From Cellulosilyticum sp. I15G10I2 (GTDB lineage Bacteria > Bacillota > Clostridia > Lachnospirales > Cellulosilyticaceae), in NCBI RefSeq assembly GCF_900095725.1, contig NZ_FMMP01000006.1:310001-374000 (forward strand): DNA of 64,000 nt. The letters run 5' to 3'. The notes below the pieces were generated by a model. It had not been told where the DNA came from, searched no databases, and worked only from the letters and a program-made list of their open reading frames with translations. Made by a program: the position numbers and the translations under genes. Of this stretch, positions 35,917-45,329 are shown in pieces (position 1 is the first letter of the stretch; the number at the start of each line of letters is the position of its first letter).

Positions 35917-38148
35917 ATGTTGGATGAAATTTATGATAAGTTGATAAAGAGAATACGTTCATATCACCCTTCGGATAACTTGTCAATGATAGGGAAGGCC
36001 TATACAATAGCTAAAGAGGCACATGAGAACCAGTTAAGAAAGTCAGGAGAACCCTATATTATTCATCCGTTAGAAGTTGCTTTTATACTTGCCGATTTAG
36101 AGCTCGATATAGAATCTATAGTAGCGGGTATCTTACACGATGTTGTTGAAGATACTGATTATACATTAGAAGATATAGAGCATTTGTTTAATAAAGAAGT
36201 GGCGCTTTTAGTTGATGGTGTTACAAAACTTGGACAGATTCAATATACTTCCCAGAATAAACAGCTTCAAAAAGAAGAAATACAAGCTGAAAATTATCGT
36301 AAAATGTTTTTAGCAATGGCTCAAGATATAAGAGTTGTCCTTATTAAACTTGCTGATAGGCTTCATAATATGCAGACACTTAAATATATGCCGCCACAAA
36401 AACAAAAAGAGAAGGCAGAAGAAACTTTAAATATTTATGCGCCTATAGCGCATAGACTTGGAATATGTAAGATTAAAGCGGAACTTGAAGATCTATCGCT
36501 TCGCTACATTGATGCTGAGATGTATTATGATTTAGCGCATAAGATCGCTAAAAAAAGAGTAGAGCGCATACAATATATTGAAGATATTGTTAATCAAATT
36601 AAAGTAAAGATAGAAGAGGCGGGTATTAAAGCAGTTGTAGAAGGTCGTCCTAAGCACTTTTTCAGTATTTATAAAAAAATTGTTAACAAAAGTAAGACAT
36701 TAGATCAGATTTATGATCTTTTTGCTGTACGAGCTATAGTTAGTAGTGTAAAAGATTGCTATGGCGTTTTAGGTATTATTCATGAACTCTATACGCCTAT
36801 TCCAGGTAGGTTTAAAGACTATATTGCTATGCCTAAGCCCAATATGTATCAGTCCCTTCATACAACGTTAATGGGTGTTGAAGGTACACCTTTTGAGATG
36901 CAGATTCGTACCGAAGAAATGCACCGTACGGCAGAATATGGTATTGCAGCTCACTGGAAATATAAAGAAGGTAAAAAAGATGGTACAGTACAGGATCAGT
37001 CAGAAGAAAAATTGACATGGCTAAGAGAAATTTTGGAATGGCAGAGAGATATGAGTGATAATCAAGAATTTATGAATGCACTCAAGGTTGACCTTGATAT
37101 TTATACAGATCAAGTTTATGTATTTACGCCAAAAGGAGAACTCTTAACCCTTCCAAAGGGGTCAACACCTATAGATTTCGCTTATAATATCCATAGTGAT
37201 GTAGGTAATAAAATGGTAGGCGCTAAAATCAATGGAAAAATAGTTACTTTTGAATATATTATTAAAAATGGCGATCGTATTGAAATACTTACTGCCCAAA
37301 ACTCTAAGGGGCCAAGCAGGGATTGGCTTAATATTGTAAAAAGTACACAGGCCAGGACGAAGATTAATCAATGGTTTCGTAAACAATTTAAGGAAGAAGA
37401 CAGCATAAAAGGCAAAGAATTACTAGAAATTGCTGCGAAGCAAAGAGGGTATCATTTATCTTATTTAACAGACTCACTAGTTGTAGATACTATATGTAAA
37501 AGATATGGTATGAAAACATGGGATGCTATATGTGCAGCTATTGGCTATGGCAGCATGAAAGAAAGACAGATTATTCAAAAACTTATAGATGAGACACTAA
37601 AGGTTAAAAAGGAGCTAGTAACACCCGAACAAATCTTACAGAGTCATAATCAAGATCATACGGCTGCAACGCAACAGAAGAATAGAAAACATTCGAGTGG
37701 GATTATTGTTAAAGGTGTAGGGGATATTGCAGTACGTTTTTCAAAGTGCTGTGGACCGTTACCAGGAGATGATATTGTTGGCTATATTACAAGAGGCCGG
37801 GGCGTATCCATTCACCGCAAAGATTGTGTAAATATTCATTATATGCCAGAAGAAGAAAGAGACAGGCTTATTGATGCAGAGTGGCTTCAAGAAAAAGAAG
37901 TAGCAAAACGTACCTATGTGACAGAAATTCAAATCACATGTCTGGATCGATTAGGCATTATTGTAGATATCTCTAAAATTCTTACAGATATGAAACTTCC
38001 TGTTAAGTCTTTTAATGCAAAAACAATTAAAAATAATGCAGTTTTTAATGTAAAGATAGAAATTACAGATATTTATCAGTTAGAGGAACTCACGAGAAAA
38101 ATAGAACAGCTAAGAGATGTACTAGAAATTATAAGAGTTTCTTCGTAA
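35917..38148 (+). CDS. rel: bifunctional (p)ppGpp synthetase/hydrolase
   Basis: A 743-residue RelA/SpoT homologue that makes and degrades the alarmone (p)ppGpp. An intact HD hydrolase domain is seen (HPLEVAFILADL, ILHDVVEDTDYT). The synthetase domain has KPNMYQSLHTTLMG and EMQIRTEEMH. Then come TGS (VYVFTPKGELLTLPKGSTPI), a helical/zinc-finger region with RFSKCCGPLPGDDIVGY, and a C-terminal ACT domain. A GTG lies within the GGGGGTG ribosome site, so the ATG six bases on is the better start. dtd follows 10 bp later. Confidence 0.95.
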   Translation: MLDEIYDKLIKRIRSYHPSDNLSMIGKAYTIAKEAHENQLRKSGEPYIIHPLEVAFILADLELDIESIVAGILHDVVEDTDYTLEDIEHLFNKEVALLVDGVTKLGQIQYTSQNKQLQKEEIQAENYRKMFLAMAQDIRVVLIKLADRLHNMQTLKYMPPQKQKEKAEETLNIYAPIAHRLGICKIKAELEDLSLRYIDAEMYYDLAHKIAKKRVERIQYIEDIVNQIKVKIEEAGIKAVVEGRPKHFFSIYKKIVNKSKTLDQIYDLFAVRAIVSSVKDCYGVLGIIHELYTPIPGRFKDYIAMPKPNMYQSLHTTLMGVEGTPFEMQIRTEEMHRTAEYGIAAHWKYKEGKKDGTVQDQSEEKLTWLREILEWQRDMSDNQEFMNALKVDLDIYTDQVYVFTPKGELLTLPKGSTPIDFAYNIHSDVGNKMVGAKINGKIVTFEYIIKNGDRIEILTAQNSKGPSRDWLNIVKSTQARTKINQWFRKQFKEEDSIKGKELLEIAAKQRGYHLSYLTDSLVVDTICKRYGMKTWDAICAAIGYGSMKERQIIQKLIDETLKVKKELVTPEQILQSHNQDHTAATQQKNRKHSSGIIVKGVGDIAVRFSKCCGPLPGDDIVGYITRGRGVSIHRKDCVNIHYMPEEERDRLIDAEWLQEKEVAKRTYVTEIQITCLDRLGIIVDISKILTDMKLPVKSFNAKTIKNNAVFNVKIEITDIYQLEELTRKIEQLRDVLEIIRVSS

Positions 38149-38158
38149 AGGAGCCGGG

Positions 38159-38608
38159 ATGAGAGCAGTTGTACAAAGGGTATCAGAAGCTTCAGTTGCC
38201 GTAAATGGCGAGTATATTGCCAAGATAAATAATGGTCTTTTAGTTCTTGTAGGTATTAAAGCAGATGATACAGAAAAAGATATGGATTATATTATGCACA
38301 AAATGCTTGGTCTTAGGATATTTGAAGATCATGAAGGTAAAATGAATTTATCAGTAAAAGATATACAGGGAGAAGTTCTTGTTGTCCCTAATTTTACAGT
38401 GTATGGCAATGCAATAAAAGGTATGAGACCAAGCTTTATAGCGTCTGGAAGCGTCAAGGAAGCAGAGTTTAAATACCATGCTTTTATTAATAAACTTTCA
38501 GGGCAAGAAGTGCCTTTTGCAACAGGTAAATTTCAGGCAGATATGAAGGTAAGTCTTGTGAATGATGGCCCTGTTACTATACTATTAGATAGCGGTAAGG
38601 TGTTTTAA
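38159..38608 (+). CDS. dtd: D-aminoacyl-tRNA deacylase
   Basis: A 149-residue DTD enzyme that frees tRNAs wrongly charged with D-amino acids or glycine. The start MRAVVQRVSEASVAVNG, the motif VPNFTVYGNAIKGMRPSF (SQFTLYG-like in other species; here N-F-T-V-Y-G) and the C-terminal GKFQADMKVSLVNDGPVTI with the Gly-Pro pair are typical. It directly follows rel, as in many Firmicutes, and is closed by a terminator. Confidence 0.93.
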   Translation: MRAVVQRVSEASVAVNGEYIAKINNGLLVLVGIKADDTEKDMDYIMHKMLGLRIFEDHEGKMNLSVKDIQGEVLVVPNFTVYGNAIKGMRPSFIASGSVKEAEFKYHAFINKLSGQEVPFATGKFQADMKVSLVNDGPVTILLDSGKVF

Positions 38609-38613
38609 ATAAG

Positions 38614-38655
38614 CTCTGGCATATAAGAAGTATTTATATGCCAGAGTCTATTTTA
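38614..38655 (+). terminator. intrinsic terminator after dtd
   Basis: CTCTGGCATATA / TATATGCCAGAG with an eight- to ten-base loop and a T-rich tail. Confidence 0.8.
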
Positions 38656-38789
38656 TAGGTAAATAAATTACTATTATTAGCATAAAAGGCTATCATTTGA
38701 TGCGGTTTGAATAGCTGTCTTTAAGATTGTACAACCTAGTATTTAAGGGTATAATAAGTAAGACGTCTATTAATGAGGAGGATAACTTG

Positions 38790-39428
38790 ATGATACAAAA
38801 ACTAACTGTAGGTATGCTGCAAGAACATACATATTTTTTTATAGATGAGGTAACTAAACATGGCTTTTTAGTAGATCCAGGAGATGAAGCAGAGAGAATT
38901 CTTAATAAGATCAAGCAAGAAGAGTGGGTAATAGAAAAAATATTGCTCACTCATGGACATTTTGACCATATTGGTGCCGTGGCTAAGATAAAGACAAGTC
39001 TTGGCTGCTTGGTAGTTATTCATGAGGAAGGCAAAGATTATTTACACAATCCAGAATGGAATTTATCAGGAAGATACGGAGAGGCTTATACGGTAGATGC
39101 TGATTATTATGTAAAACATGGAGATGTTATTACTTTAGAAGCAAATTCAAATATGAATTTAAAAGTCATACATGCGCCAGGACATACCACAGATGGTACA
39201 GCATATTACTCTGAAAAAGAGCATATTGCATTTGTTGGAGATATTATCTTTAATGGAGCAGTAGGAAGATGTGATAATCCAGGGGGCAATATGAATAGGC
39301 TACTTAGCGCAATTCGTGCACAGATTTTTACTCTGCCAGATGCAACCATCTTATATCCGGGACATGGACCTTATACTACTGTAAAACATGAGAAAGATAC
39401 TAACCCTTTTTTTAATTTTTATGAATGA
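38790..39428 (+). CDS. metallo-beta-lactamase fold hydrolase (glyoxalase II-like)
   Basis: A 212-residue hydrolase with the full zinc-binding set: LTHGHFDHIGA (HxHxDH), HAPGHTTDGTAYY, FVGDIIFNGAVGRCD and LYPGHGPYTT. This subgroup includes glyoxalase II-like thioesterases; the true substrate is not known. An ATG behind GAGGAGG is used rather than the upstream extension of the frame. Its stop overlaps the hemZ start (ATGA), as is common in Clostridia. Confidence 0.9.
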   Translation: MIQKLTVGMLQEHTYFFIDEVTKHGFLVDPGDEAERILNKIKQEEWVIEKILLTHGHFDHIGAVAKIKTSLGCLVVIHEEGKDYLHNPEWNLSGRYGEAYTVDADYYVKHGDVITLEANSNMNLKVIHAPGHTTDGTAYYSEKEHIAFVGDIIFNGAVGRCDNPGGNMNRLLSAIRAQIFTLPDATILYPGHGPYTTVKHEKDTNPFFNFYE

Positions 39429-40882
39429 TAAAGAAAATGAGTGTGAAGCAAGTGGTTAAACTTAAAGTTAAAGGACATAATGCGGAATATGAATTAAGCC
39501 ATCTTATTCATTTGTTTGATCCTTATATAAAAGATGCCTATTTGATAGAGGCTACTTACGAAGAATCTGTAGCTAAAGTACAATTGTTTCTCAATGAATC
39601 TCAAATAATAGCGATACAGCATCAGGTTGAGAGACATCAAGACGAAGTGATTAACACAAAAAATATTAAGCAGACGTTAAAAAGAGGAGTTTATGAAATA
39701 CTTAGTGAACTGACCGGCAAAGAGATGCCTTGGGGAATATTAACTGGGATTAGACCAGCTAAAATAGTTCGTGAGTATATGGAACAAAAAATATCGGAGC
39801 AAAAAATAGCTACTATCCTTAAGGACGAATACCTAATTGGCAATGACAAAATCAAGTTGCTGATTGAAGTAGCTAAACAGGAACAAGATATTTTAAACCA
39901 AAATAAACCTGATGAAATAAGCCTTTATATTGGAATTCCTTTTTGCCCCACCCGCTGTGTATATTGCTCATTCACAGCGTATTCTATTGGGAAGAAAGCT
40001 GTATTAGTTGAAGACTATCTAAGAGCCCTTTATAAAGAGATTGATTATATAGCAGGCACAAAACAAGGTATGGCTATAAGAAGTCTTTATATAGGGGGGG
40101 GGACACCTACTAGTCTTAGTGAAGAACAGCTTTTAAGTCTTTTAACACACATTAAAAATAGTTTTGATTTAAAACGTATAGAAGAGTATACTGTAGAAGC
40201 TGGAAGACCCGATACGATTACTGAAGAAAAACTAAGGATTATCAAGCAGATGGGTGTAAACCGCATTTCTATAAACCCACAAACTATGAATCAAAAGACG
40301 CTTGATACAATTGGAAGAAAACATACAACAGAGGATATTATTCGAGTGTTTCAATTAGCGAGAAACCTTGGACATCGAAATATCAATATGGATATCATCG
40401 TGGGGCTGCCAGGAGAATCGGTAAGTGATGTAGAAAATACGCTTGCTGAACTGTGTGCGTTAAACCCAGATAATATTACAGTGCATACGATGGCAGTTAA
40501 GAGAGCGTCAAGGCTTAAAGAAGAAAAAGAAACGCATCATTTAACAGAAGCCAAAACTATTGAGCAAATGCTGAATCTATGTGAAAAATATATACGTGGG
40601 ATAGGCCTTAGACCATACTATATGTACAGGCAAAAAAATATGCTGGGTAACTTTGAAAATGTAGGTTATGCAAAGCCAGGGATGGCATGTATTTATAACA
40701 TAGAGATTATGGAAGAAAAGCAGACGATTGTTGCTTTAGGTGCTGGGGCAATTACAAAAATCGTTTACCAAAATGGAGAACGCATCGACCGTGTTGCTAA
40801 TGTTAAAAGCTTAGAAGATTATATTAATAGAATTGATGAAATGATAGACAGAAAAAAACAGGGATTTATAAAATATCAGTGA
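39425..40882 (+). CDS. hemZ: HemZ-type radical-SAM coproporphyrinogen dehydrogenase-like protein
   Basis: A 485-residue radical-SAM protein of the HemZ family. The iron-sulfur motif is CPTRCVYCSF preceded by LYIGIPF, followed by SLYIGGGTPTSLS, AGRPDTITEEKL and the HemN-type pattern MDIIVGLPGESVSDVENTL. The C-terminal GNFENVGYAKPGMACIYNIE is diagnostic for HemZ. An N-terminal domain of about 150 residues precedes the radical-SAM part. HemZ is annotated as an oxygen-independent coproporphyrinogen oxidase, but its activity is uncertain in species without full haem synthesis. Translation is coupled to the preceding hydrolase gene. Confidence 0.9.
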   Translation: MIKKMSVKQVVKLKVKGHNAEYELSHLIHLFDPYIKDAYLIEATYEESVAKVQLFLNESQIIAIQHQVERHQDEVINTKNIKQTLKRGVYEILSELTGKEMPWGILTGIRPAKIVREYMEQKISEQKIATILKDEYLIGNDKIKLLIEVAKQEQDILNQNKPDEISLYIGIPFCPTRCVYCSFTAYSIGKKAVLVEDYLRALYKEIDYIAGTKQGMAIRSLYIGGGTPTSLSEEQLLSLLTHIKNSFDLKRIEEYTVEAGRPDTITEEKLRIIKQMGVNRISINPQTMNQKTLDTIGRKHTTEDIIRVFQLARNLGHRNINMDIIVGLPGESVSDVENTLAELCALNPDNITVHTMAVKRASRLKEEKETHHLTEAKTIEQMLNLCEKYIRGIGLRPYYMYRQKNMLGNFENVGYAKPGMACIYNIEIMEEKQTIVALGAGAITKIVYQNGERIDRVANVKSLEDYINRIDEMIDRKKQGFIKYQ

Positions 40883-40898
40883 ATTATTTAAAAATTAA

Positions 40899-40928
40899 TT
40901 GACAATAAGGTAGTATTAAGGATATGAT
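40899..40928 (+). promoter_or_regulatory. promoter of the trpB T-box transcript
   Basis: Consensus TTGACA, an 18-bp spacer, then TATGAT, just ahead of the T-box leader. Confidence 0.75.
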
Positions 40929-40934
40929 ATAAAA

Positions 40935-41268
40935 AAGGTAATAGTGATTAAAGTCAATGAACAAAGAGAGTATCTATTTTTAAATGTCAAAGCGAGCTGA
41001 CGATTGGTGCAAGGTTCAGCACAGGAGGAAATAGAGAATGGGTTTGGGAGATGCAAGGTGAAAATTATTTGATGATTAGCCTTAAGCCGTGACCTCACGT
41101 TATAGAGGAAAGATATCGAATACAGCTGTATTCCGTATCCTAATACAAGTTTATATAAGGATATACGGCGTATTTTATAATTTTATAAAATACGCTATTT
41201 TTATATAAAGAATATTTGGGTGGCATAGCGAAACCACATCGTCCCAAAAAGGACGGTGTGGTTTTTTA
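40935..41268 (+). promoter_or_regulatory. tryptophan-specific T-box leader
   Basis: Leader RNA that senses uncharged tRNA. Stem I begins at AAAGAGAGTA, with a distal GGTGCAAGG-type loop, and TGG at 41039-41041 in the specifier region (GAATGGGT), the Trp codon. A downstream perfect hairpin (41168-41195) may be Stem III. The T-box core GGGTGGCA is at 41218-41225. The variable base C after TGG pairs with discriminator G73, as in tRNA-Trp. The terminator is AACCACATCGTCC/GGACGGTGTGGTT (41232-41263) plus six T. Low Trp should open transcription of trpB. Confidence 0.88.
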
Positions 41269-41301
41269 TTTAAAATTACACTAAGAGAGGGGATTTAAAC
41301 A

Positions 41302-42483
41302 ATGTTAAAAGACGTATTTGGAAATTTTGGAGGGGCTTACGTGCCAGATAAACAAAAAGAAGCGCTCAATGAACTCGAAGAGGCATTCTTAAAGTATAAG
41401 GATGATGAGGGATTTAAAAATGAACTTCACTACTATCTTAAAAATTATGTGGGCAGAAGTACACCGCTTTACTTTGCAGAAAGATTTACCAAGATGTGTG
41501 GTGGTGCAAAAATTTATTTAAAAAGGGAAGATCTTAATCATACCGGTGCTCACAAAATAAACAATGTTTTAGGACAAATGCTCCTTGCCAAAAGAATGGG
41601 TAAGACAAAAGTCATAGCAGAAACAGGAGCCGGACAACATGGTGTTGCAACGGCAACGGTTGCGGCACTAATGGGTATGGCATGTACAATTTACATGGGG
41701 AAAGAAGATATGAAAAGACAAGCACTTAATGTTTTTAGAATGGAACTTTTAGGTGCAAAAGTAGTGGCAGCAGAGTCTGGTACACAGACCTTAAAAGAAG
41801 CAGTTGATGAAGCCATTTTAGCATGGGTAAATGCTTCAGATGATACATTTTATGTATTAGGTTCCGCAGTGGGGCCTCATCCTTATCCTACAATTGTTAA
41901 AGCATTCCAAAAAGTTATTAGTGAAGAGGCAAAAGAGCAAATTTTAGAAGCTGAAGGAAAACTTCCGCATAGTATTATTGCTTGTGTAGGTGGAGGCAGT
42001 AATGCAATAGGTGCTTTTGCAGAATTTCTTAATAATGATGAAGTTCATTTAATAGGGGTAGAGGCTGCTGGAAAGGGTTTGGAATCAAACATGCATGCGG
42101 CAACGCTCACAATGGGAGAACCTACTATATTGCACGGTATGAAAACATTATGTGTACTTGATGAAAATAAAGAAGTGGCACCAGTCTATTCAATATCACC
42201 TGGGCTTGACTATCCAGGAGTTGGTCCCGAACATGCGCATTTAAGTGAGATAGGAAGAGCAAAATATGTGGCCATCACAGATGATGAAGCTATAGAGGCA
42301 CTTATTACGCTTAGCAAACTAGAAGGTATACTACCGGCTATTGAAAGCTCCCATGCTCTTGCTTATGCTATGAAATATGCGAAGACGCTTAATGAGGAGG
42401 ATATAATTATTATCAATTTATCAGGCAGAGGCGATAAGGATGTAGAAGCTGTTTCACAGTATTTAGCACTAAAAAACAAATAA
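41302..42483 (+). CDS. trpB: tryptophan synthase beta chain
   Basis: A 393-residue PLP enzyme that condenses indole (or indole made by TrpA) with serine to give tryptophan. The N-terminus [20 protein letters not shown], the PLP lysine in [28 protein letters not shown], the phosphate loop [12 protein letters not shown] and the C-terminal NLSGRGDKD all match TrpB1. No trpA or other trp genes are adjacent, and a terminator follows, so trpB is alone under a Trp T-box. It may pair with a TrpA encoded elsewhere or use scavenged indole. Confidence 0.95.
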   Translation: MLKDVFGNFGGAYVPDKQKEALNELEEAFLKYKDDEGFKNELHYYLKNYVGRSTPLYFAERFTKMCGGAKIYLKREDLNHTGAHKINNVLGQMLLAKRMGKTKVIAETGAGQHGVATATVAALMGMACTIYMGKEDMKRQALNVFRMELLGAKVVAAESGTQTLKEAVDEAILAWVNASDDTFYVLGSAVGPHPYPTIVKAFQKVISEEAKEQILEAEGKLPHSIIACVGGGSNAIGAFAEFLNNDEVHLIGVEAAGKGLESNMHAATLTMGEPTILHGMKTLCVLDENKEVAPVYSISPGLDYPGVGPEHAHLSEIGRAKYVAITDDEAIEALITLSKLEGILPAIESSHALAYAMKYAKTLNEEDIIIINLSGRGDKDVEAVSQYLALKNK

Positions 42484-42492
42484 AATGAGAAA

Positions 42493-42528
42493 TAGAGGTA
42501 TGCATAACTGTGCATACCTCTATTTGTT
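42493..42528 (+). terminator. intrinsic terminator after trpB
   Basis: TAGAGGTATGCA / TGCATACCTCTA with a six-base loop and a T-rich tail. Confidence 0.85.
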
Positions 42529-42633
42529 TGTAATAGGTTTTCTAGGGGCTTAACTTCAAATACAGCGAATAATATTGCTATAAAAGGTTAAAACTATAAC
42601 GGTATAAAATGGATTAAGATGGAGGTTTAAAAC

Positions 42634-42810
42634 ATGAAAAAAGCGCTATTTATTCTTACTGTTTGTGGTGTTCTCATCTTGGGAGGGCTTATTACAAAAT
42701 ACATTTATTTGAACTTTACTGAATATGCGACTTATCAAAATGGTATTTTTGTGATGAAGGAAGAGGGGAATATCAATGAAACAGCACGTTATTTATATAA
42801 GACCTTATAA
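42634..42810 (+). CDS. small membrane peptide at the head of the spoVA operon
   Basis: Not recognised. A 58-residue peptide with one membrane segment (KKALFILTVCGVLILGGLIT) and a polar tail. GGAGGT lies eight bases ahead of the ATG. Its end overlaps the start of spoVAA by 35 bases in another frame, so translation of the two is probably coupled. The position suggests a forespore or spore-membrane role linked to SpoVA, but this is inference from location only. Confidence 0.6.
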   Translation: MKKALFILTVCGVLILGGLITKYIYLNFTEYATYQNGIFVMKEEGNINETARYLYKTL

Positions 42811-43405
42811 AAAAACAACAATAGCAGAAAAATCGGGTGTTTATATTAAAGACATTGCAGATATTCATGCTTCATCAGCTGTAAAAAATCAGATTAATTC
42901 ACTTCTTATACTTAAGATTAAGAATCTCAATAAAAAAGACAAGTATCTTATTACAATCATAGATATTATTAAAGTTATTTTAAATGCTTTTCCGGATGTA
43001 ATTATTCAAAATGTCGGAGATCCTGAGGTGCTGATTGATTATGTGCCCAAAGTGCCTAAGGAAAACTCACTTTGGGAATGGACGAAGATGATTATTGTAA
43101 GTGTTATTATATTTGCAGGGGCGACACTTGCTATTATGGCTTATATGAAGGATGCGGCTCTGGATAAGACTTTTGTAGTTGTAAATAGAATATTTACTGG
43201 AGAAGAAGTTGAAAATCCCGTATGGATTACCATTCCCTATTCAATAGGTATTGCTGTAGGGATTATTACATTCTTTAACCATATAGGCAAAAAGAAGCTT
43301 ACTGACGACCCAAGTCCTATGCAGGTAGAAATTGATCAATATGAGAATAATGTTGAAACGAGTATGATAGACAGTATGATAGTTAAAAAGAGAGGGAAAC
43401 CGTAA
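42776..43405 (+). CDS. spoVAA: stage V sporulation protein AA
   Basis: A 209-residue SpoVAA. The N-terminal soluble part (MKQHVIYIRPYKKTTIAEKS, then TIIDIIKVILNAFPDVIIQN) is followed by two membrane segments (IIVSVIIFAGATLAIMAY and IPYSIGIAVGIITFF). SpoVA proteins form the spore inner-membrane channel that moves dipicolinic acid in during sporulation and out at germination. Its stop overlaps the spoVAB start (TAATG). The order AA-AB-AC-AD-AE follows the Bacillus operon; spoVAF is not found. Confidence 0.88.
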   Translation: MKQHVIYIRPYKKTTIAEKSGVYIKDIADIHASSAVKNQINSLLILKIKNLNKKDKYLITIIDIIKVILNAFPDVIIQNVGDPEVLIDYVPKVPKENSLWEWTKMIIVSVIIFAGATLAIMAYMKDAALDKTFVVVNRIFTGEEVENPVWITIPYSIGIAVGIITFFNHIGKKKLTDDPSPMQVEIDQYENNVETSMIDSMIVKKRGKP

Positions 43406-43842
43406 TGCAGGAGATGATATCTAAAATACTTCAGATTATATGGGGGCTTGGAATAGGTATTATTCTTTCCGGAGGGATTATTGCATTTATTACAATTATA
43501 GGAATTATTCCGCTTATGGCGCATAGAACACAAACTTCTGAGCATCATATTCTGTATGGAAGTGCCATCATGCTCGGTACTTTTATTGGAAGTGTTCTTT
43601 CAATATGGCCTATTATTATTCCTGTTTCTAATTTATTTATTGGTCTGTTTGGTTTAACGTCCGGTATATTTACGGGCGTACTGATTATCGCTTTAGCGGA
43701 AGTATTAGATGTTTTTCCAATTTCAGACAGACGAATAAAGATTAAAAAAGGGGTAACTCTTATGGTGTTTGCGCTTGCAATAGGTAAACTTATAGGCTCA
43801 CTTTATTTTTGGCTATATCCTATATTTACAGAACTTAGTTAA
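43405..43842 (+). CDS. spoVAB: stage V sporulation protein AB
   Basis: A 145-residue membrane protein with four predicted segments, including IIWGLGIGIILSGGIIAFIT and a later GLTSGIFTGVLIIALAEVLD; the loop IIPLMAHRTQT is a SpoVAB signature. It is part of the dipicolinate channel set and is translated together with spoVAA. spoVAC follows after 14 bp with an AAGGAG site. Confidence 0.88.
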   Translation: MQEMISKILQIIWGLGIGIILSGGIIAFITIIGIIPLMAHRTQTSEHHILYGSAIMLGTFIGSVLSIWPIIIPVSNLFIGLFGLTSGIFTGVLIIALAEVLDVFPISDRRIKIKKGVTLMVFALAIGKLIGSLYFWLYPIFTELS

Positions 43843-43856
43843 AAGGAGATAAAATA

Positions 43857-44300
43857 ATGGCAAATGTAAAACAGCTAAAAAGTAAGTATCAAGATATTGT
43901 TAAACAATATTCCCCAAAAAATGATGTACTAAGAAATTCTTTAAGAGCTTTTTGGGTGGGTGGCGTTATTTGTACCTTTGGGCAAGGTCTTACTAACTTA
44001 TATATGAATTATGGTATGGAACTTGAACAGGCTAAAATGCTTACAACTGTTACCCTAATACTTATAAGTACTATTTTAACAGCTTTTAATGTTTATGATA
44101 ATCTAGGTAAGTATGGCGGTGCAGGTGCACTTATTCCAATTACTGGATTTGCTAATTCTATGGTAAGTGCAGCTATGGAATTCAAAAAAGAAGGGTATAT
44201 CTACGGATTAGGTGCCAAGCTATTTATTATAGCTGGCCCGGTTATTGTATTTGGGACACTAATAAGTGTTGTAATAGGTATTATCTATTATTTTGTATAG
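43857..44300 (+). CDS. spoVAC: stage V sporulation protein AC
   Basis: A 147-residue membrane protein; SpoVAC is the mechanosensitive pore component for dipicolinate release. The cytoplasmic start (QDIVKQYSPKNDVLRNSLRA) leads into FWVGGVICTFGQGLTNLY. The conserved loop GAGALIPITGFANSMVSAAM follows, with several membrane segments. The spoVAD gene starts 11 bp later. Confidence 0.93.
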   Translation: MANVKQLKSKYQDIVKQYSPKNDVLRNSLRAFWVGGVICTFGQGLTNLYMNYGMELEQAKMLTTVTLILISTILTAFNVYDNLGKYGGAGALIPITGFANSMVSAAMEFKKEGYIYGLGAKLFIIAGPVIVFGTLISVVIGIIYYFV

Positions 44301-44310
44301 GAGGACACAT

Positions 44311-45318
44311 ATGGGACACGTAGGGAAACAAACAATCACATTTAATAATCCCCCAGTCATTACTTGCGCTTATGCAAGTGCAGGGCCAAGAGAAGTGCAG
44401 GGTCCTTTGGGAGAGTATTTTGACAATAAACTACAAGATGAGCTTTTAGGTGAGGATAGTTGGGAAAAAGCAGAGAGCAAACTGATTACGCAAACTGTGC
44501 AAGGGCTACTTAGTAAAGCGAACAAAACACCGCAGGATGTACAGTATTTATTTGCAGGAGATTTGCAAAATCAAGTTATTGCAAGTACATTTGGCTTAAT
44601 GGACTTTAATATTCCATTTTTTGGTTTGTATGGTGCGTGCTCTACCATGGGTGAATCTATGTGTCTTGCAAGTATGGCGATAGCCGGAGGCATGGCTGAT
44701 TTAGTTATGGCAGGTACAAGCAGCCATAACTGCGCGGCAGAAAAACAATTTAGATTCCCATTAGAATATGCTGGACAAAGAACAATGACACAGCAATGGA
44801 CTGCTACAGCAAGCGGCTTTGTACTTATTGCAAATGCTGGAAAAGGCCCTAAAATAACAGCGATTACACCAGGTAAAATGGTAGACTTAGGTATAAAAGA
44901 CACCTTCAACATGGGAGCAGCTATGGCACCAGCAGCAGTTGATACGATTCTTACGCATTTAGAAGATACCCATCAAAAGCCAAGTGATTTTGATGCTATT
45001 ATTACAGGAGATTTAGGAAACTGTGGACTTGATATTGCAGTGGACATAGCTGGTAAGTTAGGCACAGACCTTCAAGGTGTTATTAATGATTGTGGGAAGT
45101 TGATCTATGATGATAAGGTGGAAGATACACATTGTGGAGGAAGTGGCTGTGGGTGCAGTGGTTCAGTATTTGCTGGATACTTCTACTCCCAGCTATTAAA
45201 GGGGCATTTAAAGAAAATACTTTTAGTGCCTACAGGTGCTCTGATGAGTCCTGGAAGTACACAGCAAGGTCATACCATACCGGGTATTGCACACGCAGTA
45301 AGTATTGTAATGGAATAG
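44311..45318 (+). CDS. spoVAD: stage V sporulation protein AD
   Basis: A 335-residue soluble protein with a thiolase-like fold that binds dipicolinic acid on the membrane complex. Typical segments are MGHVGKQTITFNNPPVI, FFGLYGACSTMGESMCLA with the active-site-like Cys, and HCGGSGCGCSGSVFAGYF near the end. The frame opens six codons upstream, but GGAGG precedes the ATG used here. spoVAE follows directly. Confidence 0.95.
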   Translation: MGHVGKQTITFNNPPVITCAYASAGPREVQGPLGEYFDNKLQDELLGEDSWEKAESKLITQTVQGLLSKANKTPQDVQYLFAGDLQNQVIASTFGLMDFNIPFFGLYGACSTMGESMCLASMAIAGGMADLVMAGTSSHNCAAEKQFRFPLEYAGQRTMTQQWTATASGFVLIANAGKGPKITAITPGKMVDLGIKDTFNMGAAMAPAAVDTILTHLEDTHQKPSDFDAIITGDLGNCGLDIAVDIAGKLGTDLQGVINDCGKLIYDDKVEDTHCGGSGCGCSGSVFAGYFYSQLLKGHLKKILLVPTGALMSPGSTQQGHTIPGIAHAVSIVME

Positions 45319-45329
45319 GAGGTAAGTAT

